Origin: Butyrivibrio proteoclasticus P6B7
Lineage (GTDB): Bacteria; Bacillota; Clostridia; Lachnospirales; Lachnospiraceae
NCBI RefSeq assembly: GCF_000622085.1
Contig: NZ_JHWL01000002.1
Coordinates: forward strand, 277,179-341,178
Reading direction: 5' to 3'
Length of the DNA stretch: 64,000 nt
Position 1 is the first letter of the stretch. Every line of letters starts with the position of its first letter. The notes under the pieces are model-generated. The model saw only the letters and a program-made list of their open reading frames with translations, searched no databases and was not told where the DNA came from. A program made the translations under genes and the position numbers. Of the stretch, positions 43,528 to 53,114 are shown piece by piece.

Positions 43528-45809
43528 TAACCGGTTGTCCTTTCAATATCAATAACGCTGTCAATCTGTCTAATCTTATCAACAATCTCTCTAAGCTGAT
43601 CCCTTGATGATACCTGGAACGAAGTCTCCATGGTAGCAAGGCCCTGCTTACTTGTTCTGGTGTTCATAGAGATGATATCGATGTTCTTCTCAGTAAGGGC
43701 TCTTGAAATATCAGCAAGAAGTCCACTTCTGTTGTTAGCGAAGATCTTAATTGTAGCAGCGTATTTACCACCACTTGCAGGTGAATCAGACTGCCATCTG
43801 GCCTCAATAAGCCTTGTTCTGTCCTCTTCCTGCATCTTAACAACGTTGACACAGTCTCTTCTATGAATAGAAACGCCACGTCCTCTAGTAACAAATCCAC
43901 AGATATCATCGCCTGGCACAGGATTACAGCACTTAGAGAATCTAACTGCCACATCGTGAACGCCCTTAACGATAATAGCGTTATCAGAACCTGAAACCTG
44001 AGGTGTAATGTTGGATTCAGCAACAGCTGCAAGAACCTCTTCATCAGTGATGTTGCGCTTATGCTCTTTGTCATTAAGCTCAAGCATCTTGTTGATGATC
44101 TGGCCTTCCTTAAGTCCGCCATGACCAACAGCTGCAAGAACAGCGTTCCAATCGTGGAATCCGTATTTCTTGATTACGATATTCTGGAATTCAGGCTTGG
44201 AAATTGAGAAAAGATCTATACCCTTACTCTTACAGTATTCTATAAGAAGTTCGCGGCCTTTAGCGATATTCTCTTCCTTAAGCTCATTCCTGAACCACTG
44301 ATTGATCTTGTTCTTAGTAGATGTGGACTTGGCAATTGCAAGCCAGTCTCTACTAGGACCTCTTGAATTCTGGCTGGTGATTACCTCAATTCGGTCACCA
44401 TTCTGAATCTTATAATCTATTGGTACGAGCTTACCATTTACCTTAGCTCCTATCATCTTGTTACCTACAGCAGAATGAACGCTGTAAGCAAAGTCGATAG
44501 GTGTTGAGCCTGCAGGTAAGTTCTTAACTTCACCGGTTGGAGTAAAGCAGTAGACATCTTCTGAGAAAAGATTAAGATCGCTCTTAAGAAGATTCATGAA
44601 CTCCTGGTTATCTGACATGTCCTGTTGCCATTCAAGAATCTGACGAAGCCAGATAAGCTTCTCTTCCTCTCCCTGTTCAGCCTTCTTGCCATCAGAGGTT
44701 TCTTTGTACTTCCAATGGGCAGCGATACCGTATTCAGCAGCCCTATGCATGTCATAGGTTCTGATCTGAATCTCAAAAGGCTGGCCTGTCTGTCCGATCA
44801 GTGTTGTGTGAAGAGACTGATACATATTAGGCTTAGGCATCGCAATGTAATCCTTGAATCTGCCTGGAATAGGCTTGTACATCTCGTGGATTACACCAAG
44901 AGCCGCATAACAATCCTTAACAGTTGCTACTATGATTCTGATAGCGAACAGATCATAGATCTGATCCAAAGTCTTGTTCTGGTTGCGCATCTTCTTATAA
45001 ATACTGAAGAAGTGCTTAACACGACCATTGACATCGCCTACAATGCCAGCTGCTTCAATGGCTTCTCTCACTTTGATACAGATATCCTCTACATACTTCT
45101 CTCTTTCACTCTTACGAACTGCAACCTTATCAACCAGATCATAGTAAATATCAGGCTTAAGGTACTTAAGTGAAAGGTCATCAAGTTCAACCTTGATCCT
45201 GCTGATACCTAATCTTCCAGCGATTGGAGAATAGATATCCAAAGTCTCCTGGGCAATTCTTGATTGCTTCTCAGGAGGCATATGGCCCAAAGTCCTCATA
45301 TTATGAAGTCTATCGGCCAATTTAATAAGGATAACTCTGATATCCTTTGCCATGGCAAGGAACATCTTACGCAGGTTCTGAGCCTGCATATCAATCTGTT
45401 CCTGTGTCTTATTAGTCTGATCAGTAGAAAGCTGAAGTGCTGTCAACTTGGTAACACCATCTACCAAAAGAGCTACATCACTTCCGAAATCATTCTCGAT
45501 TTCTTCTTTGGTAAGGATTGTATCTTCAACGACATCATGAAGAAGCCCTGCTGCTATGGTCTCTTTATCCATTTCCAAGTCAGCAAGAATTATGGCCACG
45601 CAAAGAGGGTGAATGATATACGGTTCACCTGATTTGCGAGACTGCCCCTTGTGAGCTTCAAAAGCTTCCTGATAAGCCTTTTCAATAAGGGATATATCAT
45701 CAGAAGGGTGATACTTCCTCACACGTTCAATAAGACCCTCATAAAGCTTATCCGGCGACTGAAACTCCTCAATGGCTTCAATTTTTCCATCGTCGAAATT
45801 CTGCGCCAT
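43527..45809 (-). CDS. relA: Bifunctional (p)ppGpp synthetase/hydrolase Rel
   Basis: The 760-aa Rel/SpoT homologue has an HD hydrolase domain (AAGLLHDVVEDT, about 75-90), a synthetase domain (RVKHFFSIYKKMRNQNKTL, FAIRIIV), a TGS domain (VYCFTPTGEVKNLPAGSTPIDFA), a zinc-finger-like helical region with the conserved CCNPVPGD and a C-terminal ACT domain. It makes and degrades the alarmone in amino-acid starvation; with CodY it links nutrient state to gene control. It lies four bases from apt. Confidence 0.97.
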   Translation of the reverse strand: MAQNFDDGKIEAIEEFQSPDKLYEGLIERVRKYHPSDDISLIEKAYQEAFEAHKGQSRKSGEPYIIHPLCVAIILADLEMDKETIAAGLLHDVVEDTILTKEEIENDFGSDVALLVDGVTKLTALQLSTDQTNKTQEQIDMQAQNLRKMFLAMAKDIRVILIKLADRLHNMRTLGHMPPEKQSRIAQETLDIYSPIAGRLGISRIKVELDDLSLKYLKPDIYYDLVDKVAVRKSEREKYVEDICIKVREAIEAAGIVGDVNGRVKHFFSIYKKMRNQNKTLDQIYDLFAIRIIVATVKDCYAALGVIHEMYKPIPGRFKDYIAMPKPNMYQSLHTTLIGQTGQPFEIQIRTYDMHRAAEYGIAAHWKYKETSDGKKAEQGEEEKLIWLRQILEWQQDMSDNQEFMNLLKSDLNLFSEDVYCFTPTGEVKNLPAGSTPIDFAYSVHSAVGNKMIGAKVNGKLVPIDYKIQNGDRIEVITSQNSRGPSRDWLAIAKSTSTKNKINQWFRNELKEENIAKGRELLIEYCKSKGIDLFSISKPEFQNIVIKKYGFHDWNAVLAAVGHGGLKEGQIINKMLELNDKEHKRNITDEEVLAAVAESNITPQVSGSDNAIIVKGVHDVAVRFSKCCNPVPGDDICGFVTRGRGVSIHRRDCVNVVKMQEEDRTRLIEARWQSDSPASGGKYAATIKIFANNRSGLLADISRALTEKNIDIISMNTRTSKQGLATMETSFQVSSRDQLREIVDKIRQIDSVIDIERTTG

Positions 45810-45812
45810 TAA

Positions 45813-46337
45813 TTACTTCCCTTCATAGCTAATAGCTGCGTCAAGTCTATACTTAGAAAGTCTTTCACGACCGTTAAGGCCCTTAAGTTCCATAAGTACA
45901 AGGATACCAGCTACTTCTCCGCCAAGCATCTCTACAAGCTTAACCATAGCCTCAATTGTTCCACCTGTAGCCATAAGGTCATCTACAAGAAGAACCTTCT
46001 GTCCAGGCTTAATTGAATCCTTGTGAAGTTCTACAACAGCCTTGCCATATTCAAGGTCATACTCAACCTCAACTGTCTCGCAAGGAAGCTTACCCTTCTT
46101 ACGAACTGGTACAAGGCCCTTTCCTCTATTGTAAGCAATAGGTGCACTGAAGATGAATCCTCTGGACTCAGCACCAAGCACTACATCAAAATCAAGATCA
46201 GCTACAAGTTCCTGCATCTTGTCGATTGCAAGCTTGAATCCCTCTGGATCCTGCAGTACTGTTGTGATATCCCTAAACATGATTCCTTCTTCTGGGAAAT
46301 TAGGAATGGTTCTTACATAATCTTTGAGATCTTTCAT
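45813..46337 (-). CDS. apt: Adenine phosphoribosyltransferase
   Basis: This enzyme salvages adenine to AMP using PRPP. The 174-aa reading from ATG 46337 (MKDLKDYVRTIPNFPEEG) has AGAGGA seven bases upstream and the standard length; a longer frame lacks a ribosome site. The PRPP-binding motif VLLVDDLMATGGT is intact. The apt-relA pairing is common in Firmicutes. Confidence 0.97.
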   Translation of the reverse strand: MKDLKDYVRTIPNFPEEGIMFRDITTVLQDPEGFKLAIDKMQELVADLDFDVVLGAESRGFIFSAPIAYNRGKGLVPVRKKGKLPCETVEVEYDLEYGKAVVELHKDSIKPGQKVLLVDDLMATGGTIEAMVKLVEMLGGEVAGILVLMELKGLNGRERLSKYRLDAAISYEGK

Positions 46338-46378
46338 TAATTTGTCCTCTCTTAAAATAAACAATACTTCAACATATA

Positions 46379-46384
46379 ATTATA
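46379..46384 (-). promoter_or_regulatory. Consensus -10 element of the apt-relA operon
   Basis: TATAAT on the minus strand lies 41 bases upstream of apt, between apt and the terminator of the tRNA gene. No good -35 hexamer is found at the usual distance (TACATT is the nearest). Confidence 0.5.
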
Positions 46385-46416
46385 GCACAACAATGTGAAA
46401 AAATGTAGAACAGAGC

Positions 46417-46446
46417 AAAAAAGAAAGAATTCCAGTTAAGGAATTC
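46417..46446 (-). terminator. Terminator of the tRNA-Thr gene
   Basis: GAATTCC / GGAATTC, a perfect 7-bp stem with a 6-nt loop, is followed by TTTCTTTTTT on the minus strand, starting 10 bases past the tRNA 3' end. Confidence 0.85.
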
Positions 46447-46456
46447 TCAGAAAAAG

Positions 46457-46529
46457 AGCTGGAAATGGGACTTGAACCCACGACCTACTGATTACGAATC
46501 AGTTGCGCTACCAACTGCGCCATTCCAGC
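46457..46529 (-). tRNA. tRNA-Thr (anticodon CGT)
   Basis: The 73-nt minus-strand sequence folds as a cloverleaf: acceptor GCTGGAA / TTCCAGC, D arm with GGTAGCGC, a 5-bp anticodon stem ACTGA / TCAGT around the loop TTCGTAA (anticodon CGT, reading ACG), and T arm GTGGG-TTCAAGT-CCCAT with the discriminator T. The 3' CCA is not encoded. It is followed by its own terminator. Confidence 0.97.
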
Positions 46530-46576
46530 ACGAATTTGATTATACAATTCTAAAATGCTTTTATCAAGAGGAATAA

Positions 46577-46610
46577 AGACAGGGCACACTTTATTTTGCG
46601 TGCCCTGTCT
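46577..46610 (-). terminator. Terminator of the GlgB-like gene
   Basis: A long stem AGACAGGGCACGC / GTGTGCCCTGTCT (one G-U pair) with a short A/T loop is followed by TTTATT on the minus strand, 23 bases beyond the stop codon. Confidence 0.85.
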
Positions 46611-46632
46611 GATAATACTCTGGTAAAAGAAC

Positions 46633-49161
46633 TTACTTCTTAGAAGAATTGCTCTTCTTGGTTGTAGAGGTCTTCTTAGCTGTAGTAGTCTTCTTTGTAG
46701 TTGAAGCCTTCTTGGTAGTGGTCGCTTTCTTTGTTGTAGTAGTCTTCTTAGCTGTAGATGACTTCTTACCGCTAATACTCTTAACTGCCTCAGAAGAAAT
46801 TATGTTAAAGATCCTGTCTTCCTCGATCTTCTCATACTTTTCGTTGATAGCCTGCTCCTGCGCCTGAAGCTCTTTTTCATATTTAAGCTTTAGCTCTTTT
46901 AACAGCTCCTCTTCCTCGCGGCTCTGCTTCTCACGAAGCTCTGCAAGCTTTTCTTCCCTTTCCTTTTCCTTCCTTATCTCTTCCTCTTCCTTAATGGCAC
47001 GGATCTTTTTCTCCTGCTCAGAATAAGGAGTGTAGCTAAAGATAGCAAGGGAAACAGGAGCAATCTTAATGCTGATAGAATAATCTCTTCCATCAACAAG
47101 CTTTCTCTTAGCTTCCATTCTGCCTTCGTTAAGGACGCCAGATCCGCCAAAGCTTAAGTCATCAGAGTTAAAAATCTCTGTATATCTGCCATCAGCAGGA
47201 ACGCCGATTTCATATTCTCTTTCTACTCCTGCCATGTTGGCAACCACAAGGAGTACTTCGTCGTTATTCTCACTCTTTCTTGCAAAAGAGATCATGCACT
47301 GGTCGGAAGCAAGATCGTTAATCCACTCAAATCCGGTATCTACGCTGTCAAGCTGATGAAGTGCCGGATGATTATTATAAATATCGTTGAGAGTCTTGAG
47401 CATGTTCTCAACAAATACTGACTGGTCAATTGTTAGAGCGTCAGGCTCCATGTAAAGGTGCTTGCGGCCTGGATGCACCATCATATAAGAGATGGCAAGG
47501 CGAAGGTTACCCATCTTCTGGGAGGAATCACCAGGCATCAGATAATATAGTCCTTCAAGGCCCTTTTCAAGCTCTTCGTGTGTAAAGCCAAGAATGAAGC
47601 GCTCTGTGTAGCTATAGATAATGCTAAAAGTAACCTCGTCGTGGTGACCGGATCTAAACAGAGGGTCATTCTGCATATATGAAAGGAAGTCTCTGGTCCA
47701 ACCGTTGTTCCACTTATAGTCAAATCCTAGGCCGCCATCATCTACAGGGCCTGTAACCATTGGCCAGCAGGCTGTTTCCTTAGTGATGAGGATAACACCT
47801 GGATTGTCCTTGTGAATAACACTGGTGAGCTGCTTAAGGAACTCAAGAGCCTCCAGGTTCTCATTTCCACCATAGATGTTAGGCATCCACTCGCCAGGCT
47901 TTCTATCATAGTCAAGGTAAAGAATCCTTGAAATATCTGATGTTCTAAGACCATCGATATGGAAAGTCTCAATCCAGTATAGAGCATTAGAAATAAGGAA
48001 GTTAGTAACCTCTTTTCTTCCATAATCAAAGATCAGATCTCCTGACTTAGGATGGATTCCGATTCGTGGATCCTCGTACTCAAAGAGAGTGCGTCCATCA
48101 AAGTCGCTAAGACCACAGGAAGCCTTAGGGAAGAACGTTGGAACCCAGTCAAGGATTACTCTGATATTGTTGTCATGCATTGTATTAACAAACTTCATGA
48201 AATCCTCTGGTGTTCCATTGGATTCATCAAGGGCAAAGAAATCAAGAATATGATAAAAATGTCCTGGAAGATGTTTCATTATAGGCATGAGCTGAATTGT
48301 ATCAAAGCCATGATTGTGAACGTACTCAAGGATATCCTCTGTCACATCCTCAATCGTGCTCTTCTTATCATGTCTGTCAGCAAAGGCCTCAAGAGAAATC
48401 TCGCAGATTGATAAAGGAGCTTCGTCCTTGTCAAACTTTCTTCTGTCTTTAAGCCACTTATCATCTGTCCATCTAATGGACTTAGGGCTCTTGATAACAG
48501 AAATAATGCCATTCTCACCCTTTGACTCTACGGCAAATGGATCAGGTCTTTTAAGGACGATACCGCTTCTGGTCTTAATTTCAAACTGGTAGCCGTCATT
48601 TTCCTTAGCACCTGGAACAAAGATCTCGAAAACGCCGATAGGGTCAAGTCTGTGCATCTGACAGATCCTGCCATCCCAGTTATTAAAGTCTCCGATAACG
48701 CTCACTCTTGCAGCGCTTGGAGCCCAAACAGCAAAGGTAGTACCTTCAACGCCGTCGCGGGTCATAGGGTGTGCGCCCAGCTTTTCATAAATGTGATAAT
48801 GGATTCCATTTCCAAACTTAATGAAATCCTCTCTATCCATCAATGGTCCAAAGGCATAAGGATCCTCAACTGTGGTCTCCTGTCCCTTTGCATCATTTAT
48901 TATAAATTTGTATTTGAGTTTTTCCTGATAAGGAACAATGATAGCGTAGAATCCAGCCTCGTCAGCAAGCTCCATCTCGTACTCTTTTTTAGTATTATCA
49001 ACGAAAACCTTTACAGATTCTGCGTCTGGATAAAACGCCTGAATAAGACAATTATTCCCCACCTTATGTGCCCCCAGAATTCTGTGAGGATTATCGCCAT
49101 CAGAATATATAATCTCTTCAATTTCAGGCCAGTTCATCATCTTATAAAGCTTATTATTCAC
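46633..49161 (-). CDS. GlgB-like branching-enzyme homologue lacking catalytic residues
   Basis: This 842-aa protein (GTG start at 49161 with GGAGGGG six bases upstream) aligns along its length with glycogen branching enzyme: a CBM48-type N-terminal region, a GH13 barrel and a C-terminal beta domain. All three catalytic positions differ: nucleophile Asp to S408 (DGLRTSDIS for DALRVDAVA), acid/base Glu to K461 (LITKETA for TMAEEST), and the third Asp to E529 (THEEL for SHDEV). The region I His is also lost (DWVPTFFP for DWVPGHFP). A charged coiled coil (about 717-785) and a Lys/Thr/Ser tail (about 798-842) follow. I infer a non-catalytic, perhaps glycan-binding, protein. No other glycogen genes are adjacent. 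Confidence 0.85.
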   Translation of the reverse strand: MNNKLYKMMNWPEIEEIIYSDGDNPHRILGAHKVGNNCLIQAFYPDAESVKVFVDNTKKEYEMELADEAGFYAIIVPYQEKLKYKFIINDAKGQETTVEDPYAFGPLMDREDFIKFGNGIHYHIYEKLGAHPMTRDGVEGTTFAVWAPSAARVSVIGDFNNWDGRICQMHRLDPIGVFEIFVPGAKENDGYQFEIKTRSGIVLKRPDPFAVESKGENGIISVIKSPKSIRWTDDKWLKDRRKFDKDEAPLSICEISLEAFADRHDKKSTIEDVTEDILEYVHNHGFDTIQLMPIMKHLPGHFYHILDFFALDESNGTPEDFMKFVNTMHDNNIRVILDWVPTFFPKASCGLSDFDGRTLFEYEDPRIGIHPKSGDLIFDYGRKEVTNFLISNALYWIETFHIDGLRTSDISRILYLDYDRKPGEWMPNIYGGNENLEALEFLKQLTSVIHKDNPGVILITKETACWPMVTGPVDDGGLGFDYKWNNGWTRDFLSYMQNDPLFRSGHHDEVTFSIIYSYTERFILGFTHEELEKGLEGLYYLMPGDSSQKMGNLRLAISYMMVHPGRKHLYMEPDALTIDQSVFVENMLKTLNDIYNNHPALHQLDSVDTGFEWINDLASDQCMISFARKSENNDEVLLVVANMAGVEREYEIGVPADGRYTEIFNSDDLSFGGSGVLNEGRMEAKRKLVDGRDYSISIKIAPVSLAIFSYTPYSEQEKKIRAIKEEEEIRKEKEREEKLAELREKQSREEEELLKELKLKYEKELQAQEQAINEKYEKIEEDRIFNIISSEAVKSISGKKSSTAKKTTTTKKATTTKKASTTKKTTTAKKTSTTKKSNSSKK

Positions 49162-49285
49162 TTTGTTCCCCTCCAAAGAAAAAGAATTATGGAAAAATAG
49201 AAATGTGATTGCTGTAAAACTACGTCGTTTACGCAAATCCACACCTTATTCTACCATAATTCTTAATACATTGCGCCATTTATTA

Positions 49286-50539
49286 TCATGAAATCGTTCC
49301 GCGAATATCGTGAATGAACAATCCGCTAAGAAGCTTAGGCTCAAACCATGTGGATTTAGGAGGCATGAGCTTCTCCTCATCCGCAACTCTAAAGAGCTCG
49401 CCTATTGAAGTTGGATACATTGAAAAAGCCAGCTTCATATCCTTGTGGCATCTGTCCTCAAGCTCCTGAAGACCTCTGATTCCGCCAACAAAATCAATTC
49501 TCTTATCTGTTCTTGGATCGCCGATTCCAAGGATTGGAGAAAGAACTTCATTCTGCAGGATAGATACATCAAGGCCTTCAACTGCATCATCCTTAAGAAT
49601 TTCAGGCTTTGCAGACAGTCTGTACCATTTATCTTCCAGGAACAAGCCATATTCGCCCTTCTGTGATGGTTTTACTTTATCTGCTTCATCTTTCACATCA
49701 AACTTTTCAGAGAGTTTATCTAGGAATTCATCGGTGGTTAAACCATTTAGATCTTTTACCACTCTGTTATAGTCCATGATCATGAGCTCAGAATCCGGGA
49801 AAAGAACTGACAAAAAGAAGTCACTCTTAAGTTTGCCGCGGACCTTGCCCTGGTTCTCCTCACGAAGCTTAAGTCCCACCTTAACTGCTGAAGCGCATCT
49901 ATGATGGCCGTCAGCGATGTAAATATCTTTGATAGATGTGAAGATTCTGCTGATCGTCTCAGTCTCTTCAAGATCTTCAATAACGAAGACTCTGGATCTT
50001 ACGCCTTCCTCATCTGTAAAGTCGTACACTGGCTGGTCCAGCTCTTTTACCCTATCTACAAGCTCTGAAAGAAGGCGATTCTCTCTATAGCAAAGGAAAA
50101 TAGGACCAGTCTGGGCCTGGCAGGTGTAAACGTGATTGATTCTATCCTGTTCCTTGTCTTCTCTTGTGTTCTCGTGCTTTTTGATAACGTTGTTAAGATA
50201 GTCGTCAATTGAAGCACAGGCAACGATGCCTGTCTGGACGCGGCCGTTCATGGTCTGCTCGTAGATGTAAAAGCAAGGCTTTTCGTCCTGAATAAAAACA
50301 CCCTTTTCAATTTGATCCCAGAGCATGTCGTGAGCCTTGTCGTAAGCTTCCTGAGAATACATATCGAAGTCAGCCGGGAACTGGGTCTCTGGTCTGTCTA
50401 TAGCAAGGAAGGATTCTGGGTTCTCTTTTACTCTATCATAGGCTTCTGCTCTGTTAAATACGTCATAGGGAAGGGATGCGACAGTTGATGCCTTCTCTGG
50501 TGTTGGTCTAAATGCCCTAAAGGGCCTAATTTCTGCCAT
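49286..50539 (-). CDS. DUF1015 family protein
   Basis: The 417-aa protein starts at ATG 50539 (MAEIRPFRAFRPTPE) with GGAGG five bases upstream. It has the family motifs VASLPYDVFNRAEA near the start and DIYIADGHHRCASA with paired histidines in the middle. Its function is not established. DUF1015 genes commonly follow serC and serA in Firmicutes, as here, suggesting a link to serine metabolism. A terminator lies between serA and this gene. Confidence 0.9.
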   Translation of the reverse strand: MAEIRPFRAFRPTPEKASTVASLPYDVFNRAEAYDRVKENPESFLAIDRPETQFPADFDMYSQEAYDKAHDMLWDQIEKGVFIQDEKPCFYIYEQTMNGRVQTGIVACASIDDYLNNVIKKHENTREDKEQDRINHVYTCQAQTGPIFLCYRENRLLSELVDRVKELDQPVYDFTDEEGVRSRVFVIEDLEETETISRIFTSIKDIYIADGHHRCASAVKVGLKLREENQGKVRGKLKSDFFLSVLFPDSELMIMDYNRVVKDLNGLTTDEFLDKLSEKFDVKDEADKVKPSQKGEYGLFLEDKWYRLSAKPEILKDDAVEGLDVSILQNEVLSPILGIGDPRTDKRIDFVGGIRGLQELEDRCHKDMKLAFSMYPTSIGELFRVADEEKLMPPKSTWFEPKLLSGLFIHDIRGTIS

Positions 50540-50571
50540 TGTAGCCTCCAAGTAGTTCTAGAATTAAACAA

Positions 50572-50603
50572 GATGATTCATCCGGAAAGCCAGATGAATC
50601 ATC
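50572..50603 (-). terminator. Terminator between serA and the DUF1015 gene
   Basis: Perfect 11-bp arms GATGATTCATC / GATGAATCATC with a 10-nt loop, followed by TTGTTT on the minus strand. Partial read-through into DUF1015 is possible. Confidence 0.8.
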
Positions 50604-50621
50604 AGTTTTGTTTGTCTTATA

Positions 50622-51791
50622 TTATAACTCTTTCTTTACCACACGAACTCTGATTACGCCGTCAATCTTGTTAAGCTTCTTAACCAAAGCGTCTGTGATC
50701 TTATCCTCAACGTCAATCATTGTGTATGCGTAGTCGCCGCGAGACTTATTAGCCATATCAGAAATATTGATGCCAGCTTCGCCGAGCACTGCAGTAAACT
50801 GAGAAATCATGTTGGCAACATTCTTGTGATAGATGGCAATACGAGGATTTATGCATACGCCCATGTCGCAGTTAGGGAAGTTAACGGAATTATTGATGTT
50901 TCCGTTTTCAAGGAAGTCCTTAAGTTCAAGAACAGCCTTAACTGCGCAGTTATCTTCTGATTCCTCTGTTGAAGCACCAAGGTGAGGGATTACGATACAT
51001 CCGTCGTGGCCTGCAACAACTGGATTTGGGAAGTCAGTTACATATTTGCGGATCTTGCCTGAGTTGATACCTGCAAGAACATCAGCCTCATTGCAAAGAA
51101 TATCTCTTGCAAGGTTGATGATGATAACGCCTCTCTTCATCTTAGCGATGGCCTCAGCATCGATCATGCCCTTTGTAGAATCAAGGGCTGGAACATGAAT
51201 TGTGATGATGTCGCACTTTGAATAGATGTCATCTACGTTGGTTACGTGCTTAACGTCTGAAGAAAGTCTCCATGCAGCGTCGATTGAAAGATATGGGTCA
51301 TATCCGTAAACGTCCATACCAAGCTGACGAGCAGCGTTGGCAACTCTTACACCGATAGCTCCAAGGCCGATGATACCAAGCTTCTTACCAAAGATCTCGG
51401 TTCCGGCAAATTTCTTTTTGGATTTCTCTGTGAGCTTGGCAATCTCAGGATCACCTGCGTTAGCCTTAACCCACTCTGTTCCACCAATGATATCTCTTGA
51501 AGCGATGAGCATTGCTGCAAGAACCATCTCTTTTACACCGTTAGCATTAGCACCAGGAGTATTGAAAACAACGATTCCCTGCTCAGCGCATCTGTCCAGA
51601 GGAATATTGTTAACTCCTGCGCCTGCTCTTGCGATAGCAAGAAGGTTGTCAGAGAACTCCATCTCCAGCATGTTGGCACTTCTTACAAGAATGCCCTCAG
51701 CGTCGTCAACGTTGTCTACTGCCTGATACTCATCAGTGAAATTATTAAGTCCGATCTTAGCGATTGGATTCATGCACTTGTACTTGTACAT
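50622..51791 (-). CDS. serA: D-3-phosphoglycerate dehydrogenase SerA
   Basis: This 389-aa NAD-dependent 2-hydroxyacid dehydrogenase catalyses the first step of serine synthesis. It has the Rossmann motif GLGAIGVRVANAARQLGMDVYGYDP, the catalytic Arg/Glu/His region (RAGAGVNNI; VIPHLGASTEESEDNCA) and a C-terminal ACT domain (about 315-389) for serine feedback. It follows serC by 103 bases with a good GGAG site. Confidence 0.95.
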   Translation of the reverse strand: MYKYKCMNPIAKIGLNNFTDEYQAVDNVDDAEGILVRSANMLEMEFSDNLLAIARAGAGVNNIPLDRCAEQGIVVFNTPGANANGVKEMVLAAMLIASRDIIGGTEWVKANAGDPEIAKLTEKSKKKFAGTEIFGKKLGIIGLGAIGVRVANAARQLGMDVYGYDPYLSIDAAWRLSSDVKHVTNVDDIYSKCDIITIHVPALDSTKGMIDAEAIAKMKRGVIIINLARDILCNEADVLAGINSGKIRKYVTDFPNPVVAGHDGCIVIPHLGASTEESEDNCAVKAVLELKDFLENGNINNSVNFPNCDMGVCINPRIAIYHKNVANMISQFTAVLGEAGINISDMANKSRGDYAYTMIDVEDKITDALVKKLNKIDGVIRVRVVKKEL

Positions 51792-51894
51792 TGTGGTCTC
51801 CTTCCCAATATATCAATAATCAGCTATTTGTTAATTCTAGAATCTGCATTGATAACAACTAAAAATACATGTAGTACTTCAGCTCTAATCTAGA

Positions 51895-52974
51895 TCAATT
51901 ATTTTTCTCGAAATCTTCCATGAACTGAACAAGCTTAGCTACACCTTCCTTAGGCATCGCATTGTAGATACTTGCTCTCATTCCACCTACAGTTCTGTGT
52001 CCCTTAAGACTTACGAAGCCTGCCTTTGTAGCCTCAGCTATGAACTTAGCATTTAACTCTTCTGAGTCAGTTACGAAAGGAACATTCATAAGTGAACGGT
52101 CTTCCTTGCGAACAGTACCCTTGAACATGTTGCTCTTATCAAGGTAATCATAGAGAATAGCTGCCTTCTCTTCGTTTCTCTTTTTCATCTCTTCAAGACC
52201 GCCCTGAGCCTTAAGCCACTTAAATACAAGGCCACACATGTAGATACTCCAGCAGTTAGGAGTGTTGTATAAAGAACCATTGTCTGCCTGTGTCTTCCAC
52301 TTAAGCATTGTTGGTGTGTAAGAAGGAACGTCATCTGTAATGAGGTCCTCTCTAATGATGCTGATAACAAGACCTGCTGGTCCTACGTTCTTCTGAACAC
52401 CACCGTAGATTACGCCGTACTTGGTAACATCAACTGGCTCTGATAAGAAACAGGAAGAAACGTCAGATACAAGAATGTGTCCCTTTGTGTTAGGAAGAGT
52501 CTTGAACTTAGTTCCGTAGATTGTGTTGTTCTCGCAGATGTATACGTAATCTGCATCCTCAGGGATTGCAAGGTCTGAACAATCTGGAATATATGAGAAA
52601 GTCTTATCAGCACTTGATGCAACCTCGATTGCCTCACCGTACTTCTGAGCTTCCTGATAAGCCTTCTTAGCCCACTGACCTGTGATAATGTAAGCAGCCT
52701 TGCCGTTCTTCATAAGGTTAAGTGGAACTGCTGCAAACTGCTGACTTGCGCCACCCTGTAAGAAAAGGACCTTGTAGTTGTCAGGAATATTCATAAGATC
52801 TCTGATATCCTGCTCTGCAGTTTGGATAACGCTATCAAATGTTTTACTTCTGTGGCTCATCTCGTTGATGGACATACCACATCCGTTGTAATCAAGCATT
52901 TCTGCCGCTGCCTGTTTAAGTACTTCCTCTGGTAAAACTGCTGGACCTGCTGAAAAATTGTAGACTCTAGACAC
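51895..52974 (-). CDS. serC: Phosphoserine aminotransferase SerC
   Basis: The 359-aa PLP enzyme converts 3-phosphohydroxypyruvate to phosphoserine. Family signatures are present: VYNFSAGPAVLPEEVL at the start, LFLQGGASQQFAAVPLNL, and the PLP-lysine region IYGGVQKNVGPAGLV. It starts with GTG 52974 after AGGAGGAG. A strong promoter lies about 113 nt upstream. Confidence 0.97.
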   Translation of the reverse strand: MSRVYNFSAGPAVLPEEVLKQAAAEMLDYNGCGMSINEMSHRSKTFDSVIQTAEQDIRDLMNIPDNYKVLFLQGGASQQFAAVPLNLMKNGKAAYIITGQWAKKAYQEAQKYGEAIEVASSADKTFSYIPDCSDLAIPEDADYVYICENNTIYGTKFKTLPNTKGHILVSDVSSCFLSEPVDVTKYGVIYGGVQKNVGPAGLVISIIREDLITDDVPSYTPTMLKWKTQADNGSLYNTPNCWSIYMCGLVFKWLKAQGGLEEMKKRNEEKAAILYDYLDKSNMFKGTVRKEDRSLMNVPFVTDSEELNAKFIAEATKAGFVSLKGHRTVGGMRASIYNAMPKEGVAKLVQFMEDFEKNN

Positions 52975-53086
52975 TTCTTTCTCCTCCTGTTGTTGCTATA
53001 GTAGCAAAAATTATTTTTTGATTATTTGTCGAAAAAAAGAAGAAACACTTTACTGATTTAAACCAGCAAATACATCTTTAAAAATT

Positions 53087-53114
53087 ATTCTAAACGGAAT
53101 TTTTATTTTGTCAA
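53087..53114 (-). promoter_or_regulatory. SigmaA promoter of serC
   Basis: TTGACA (53109-53114), 16 nt, TAGAAT (53087-53092) on the minus strand, giving a leader of about 105 nt. No T-box features (no AGGGTGGNACCGCG-type element) were found in that leader. The region 53115-53419 beyond it is AT-rich with no recognised feature. Confidence 0.7.

Noticed and set aside
52975..53110. T-box or serine-responsive leader before serC
   Set aside because: No AGGGTGGNACCGCG-type antiterminator or terminator pair is present in the roughly 105-nt leader.
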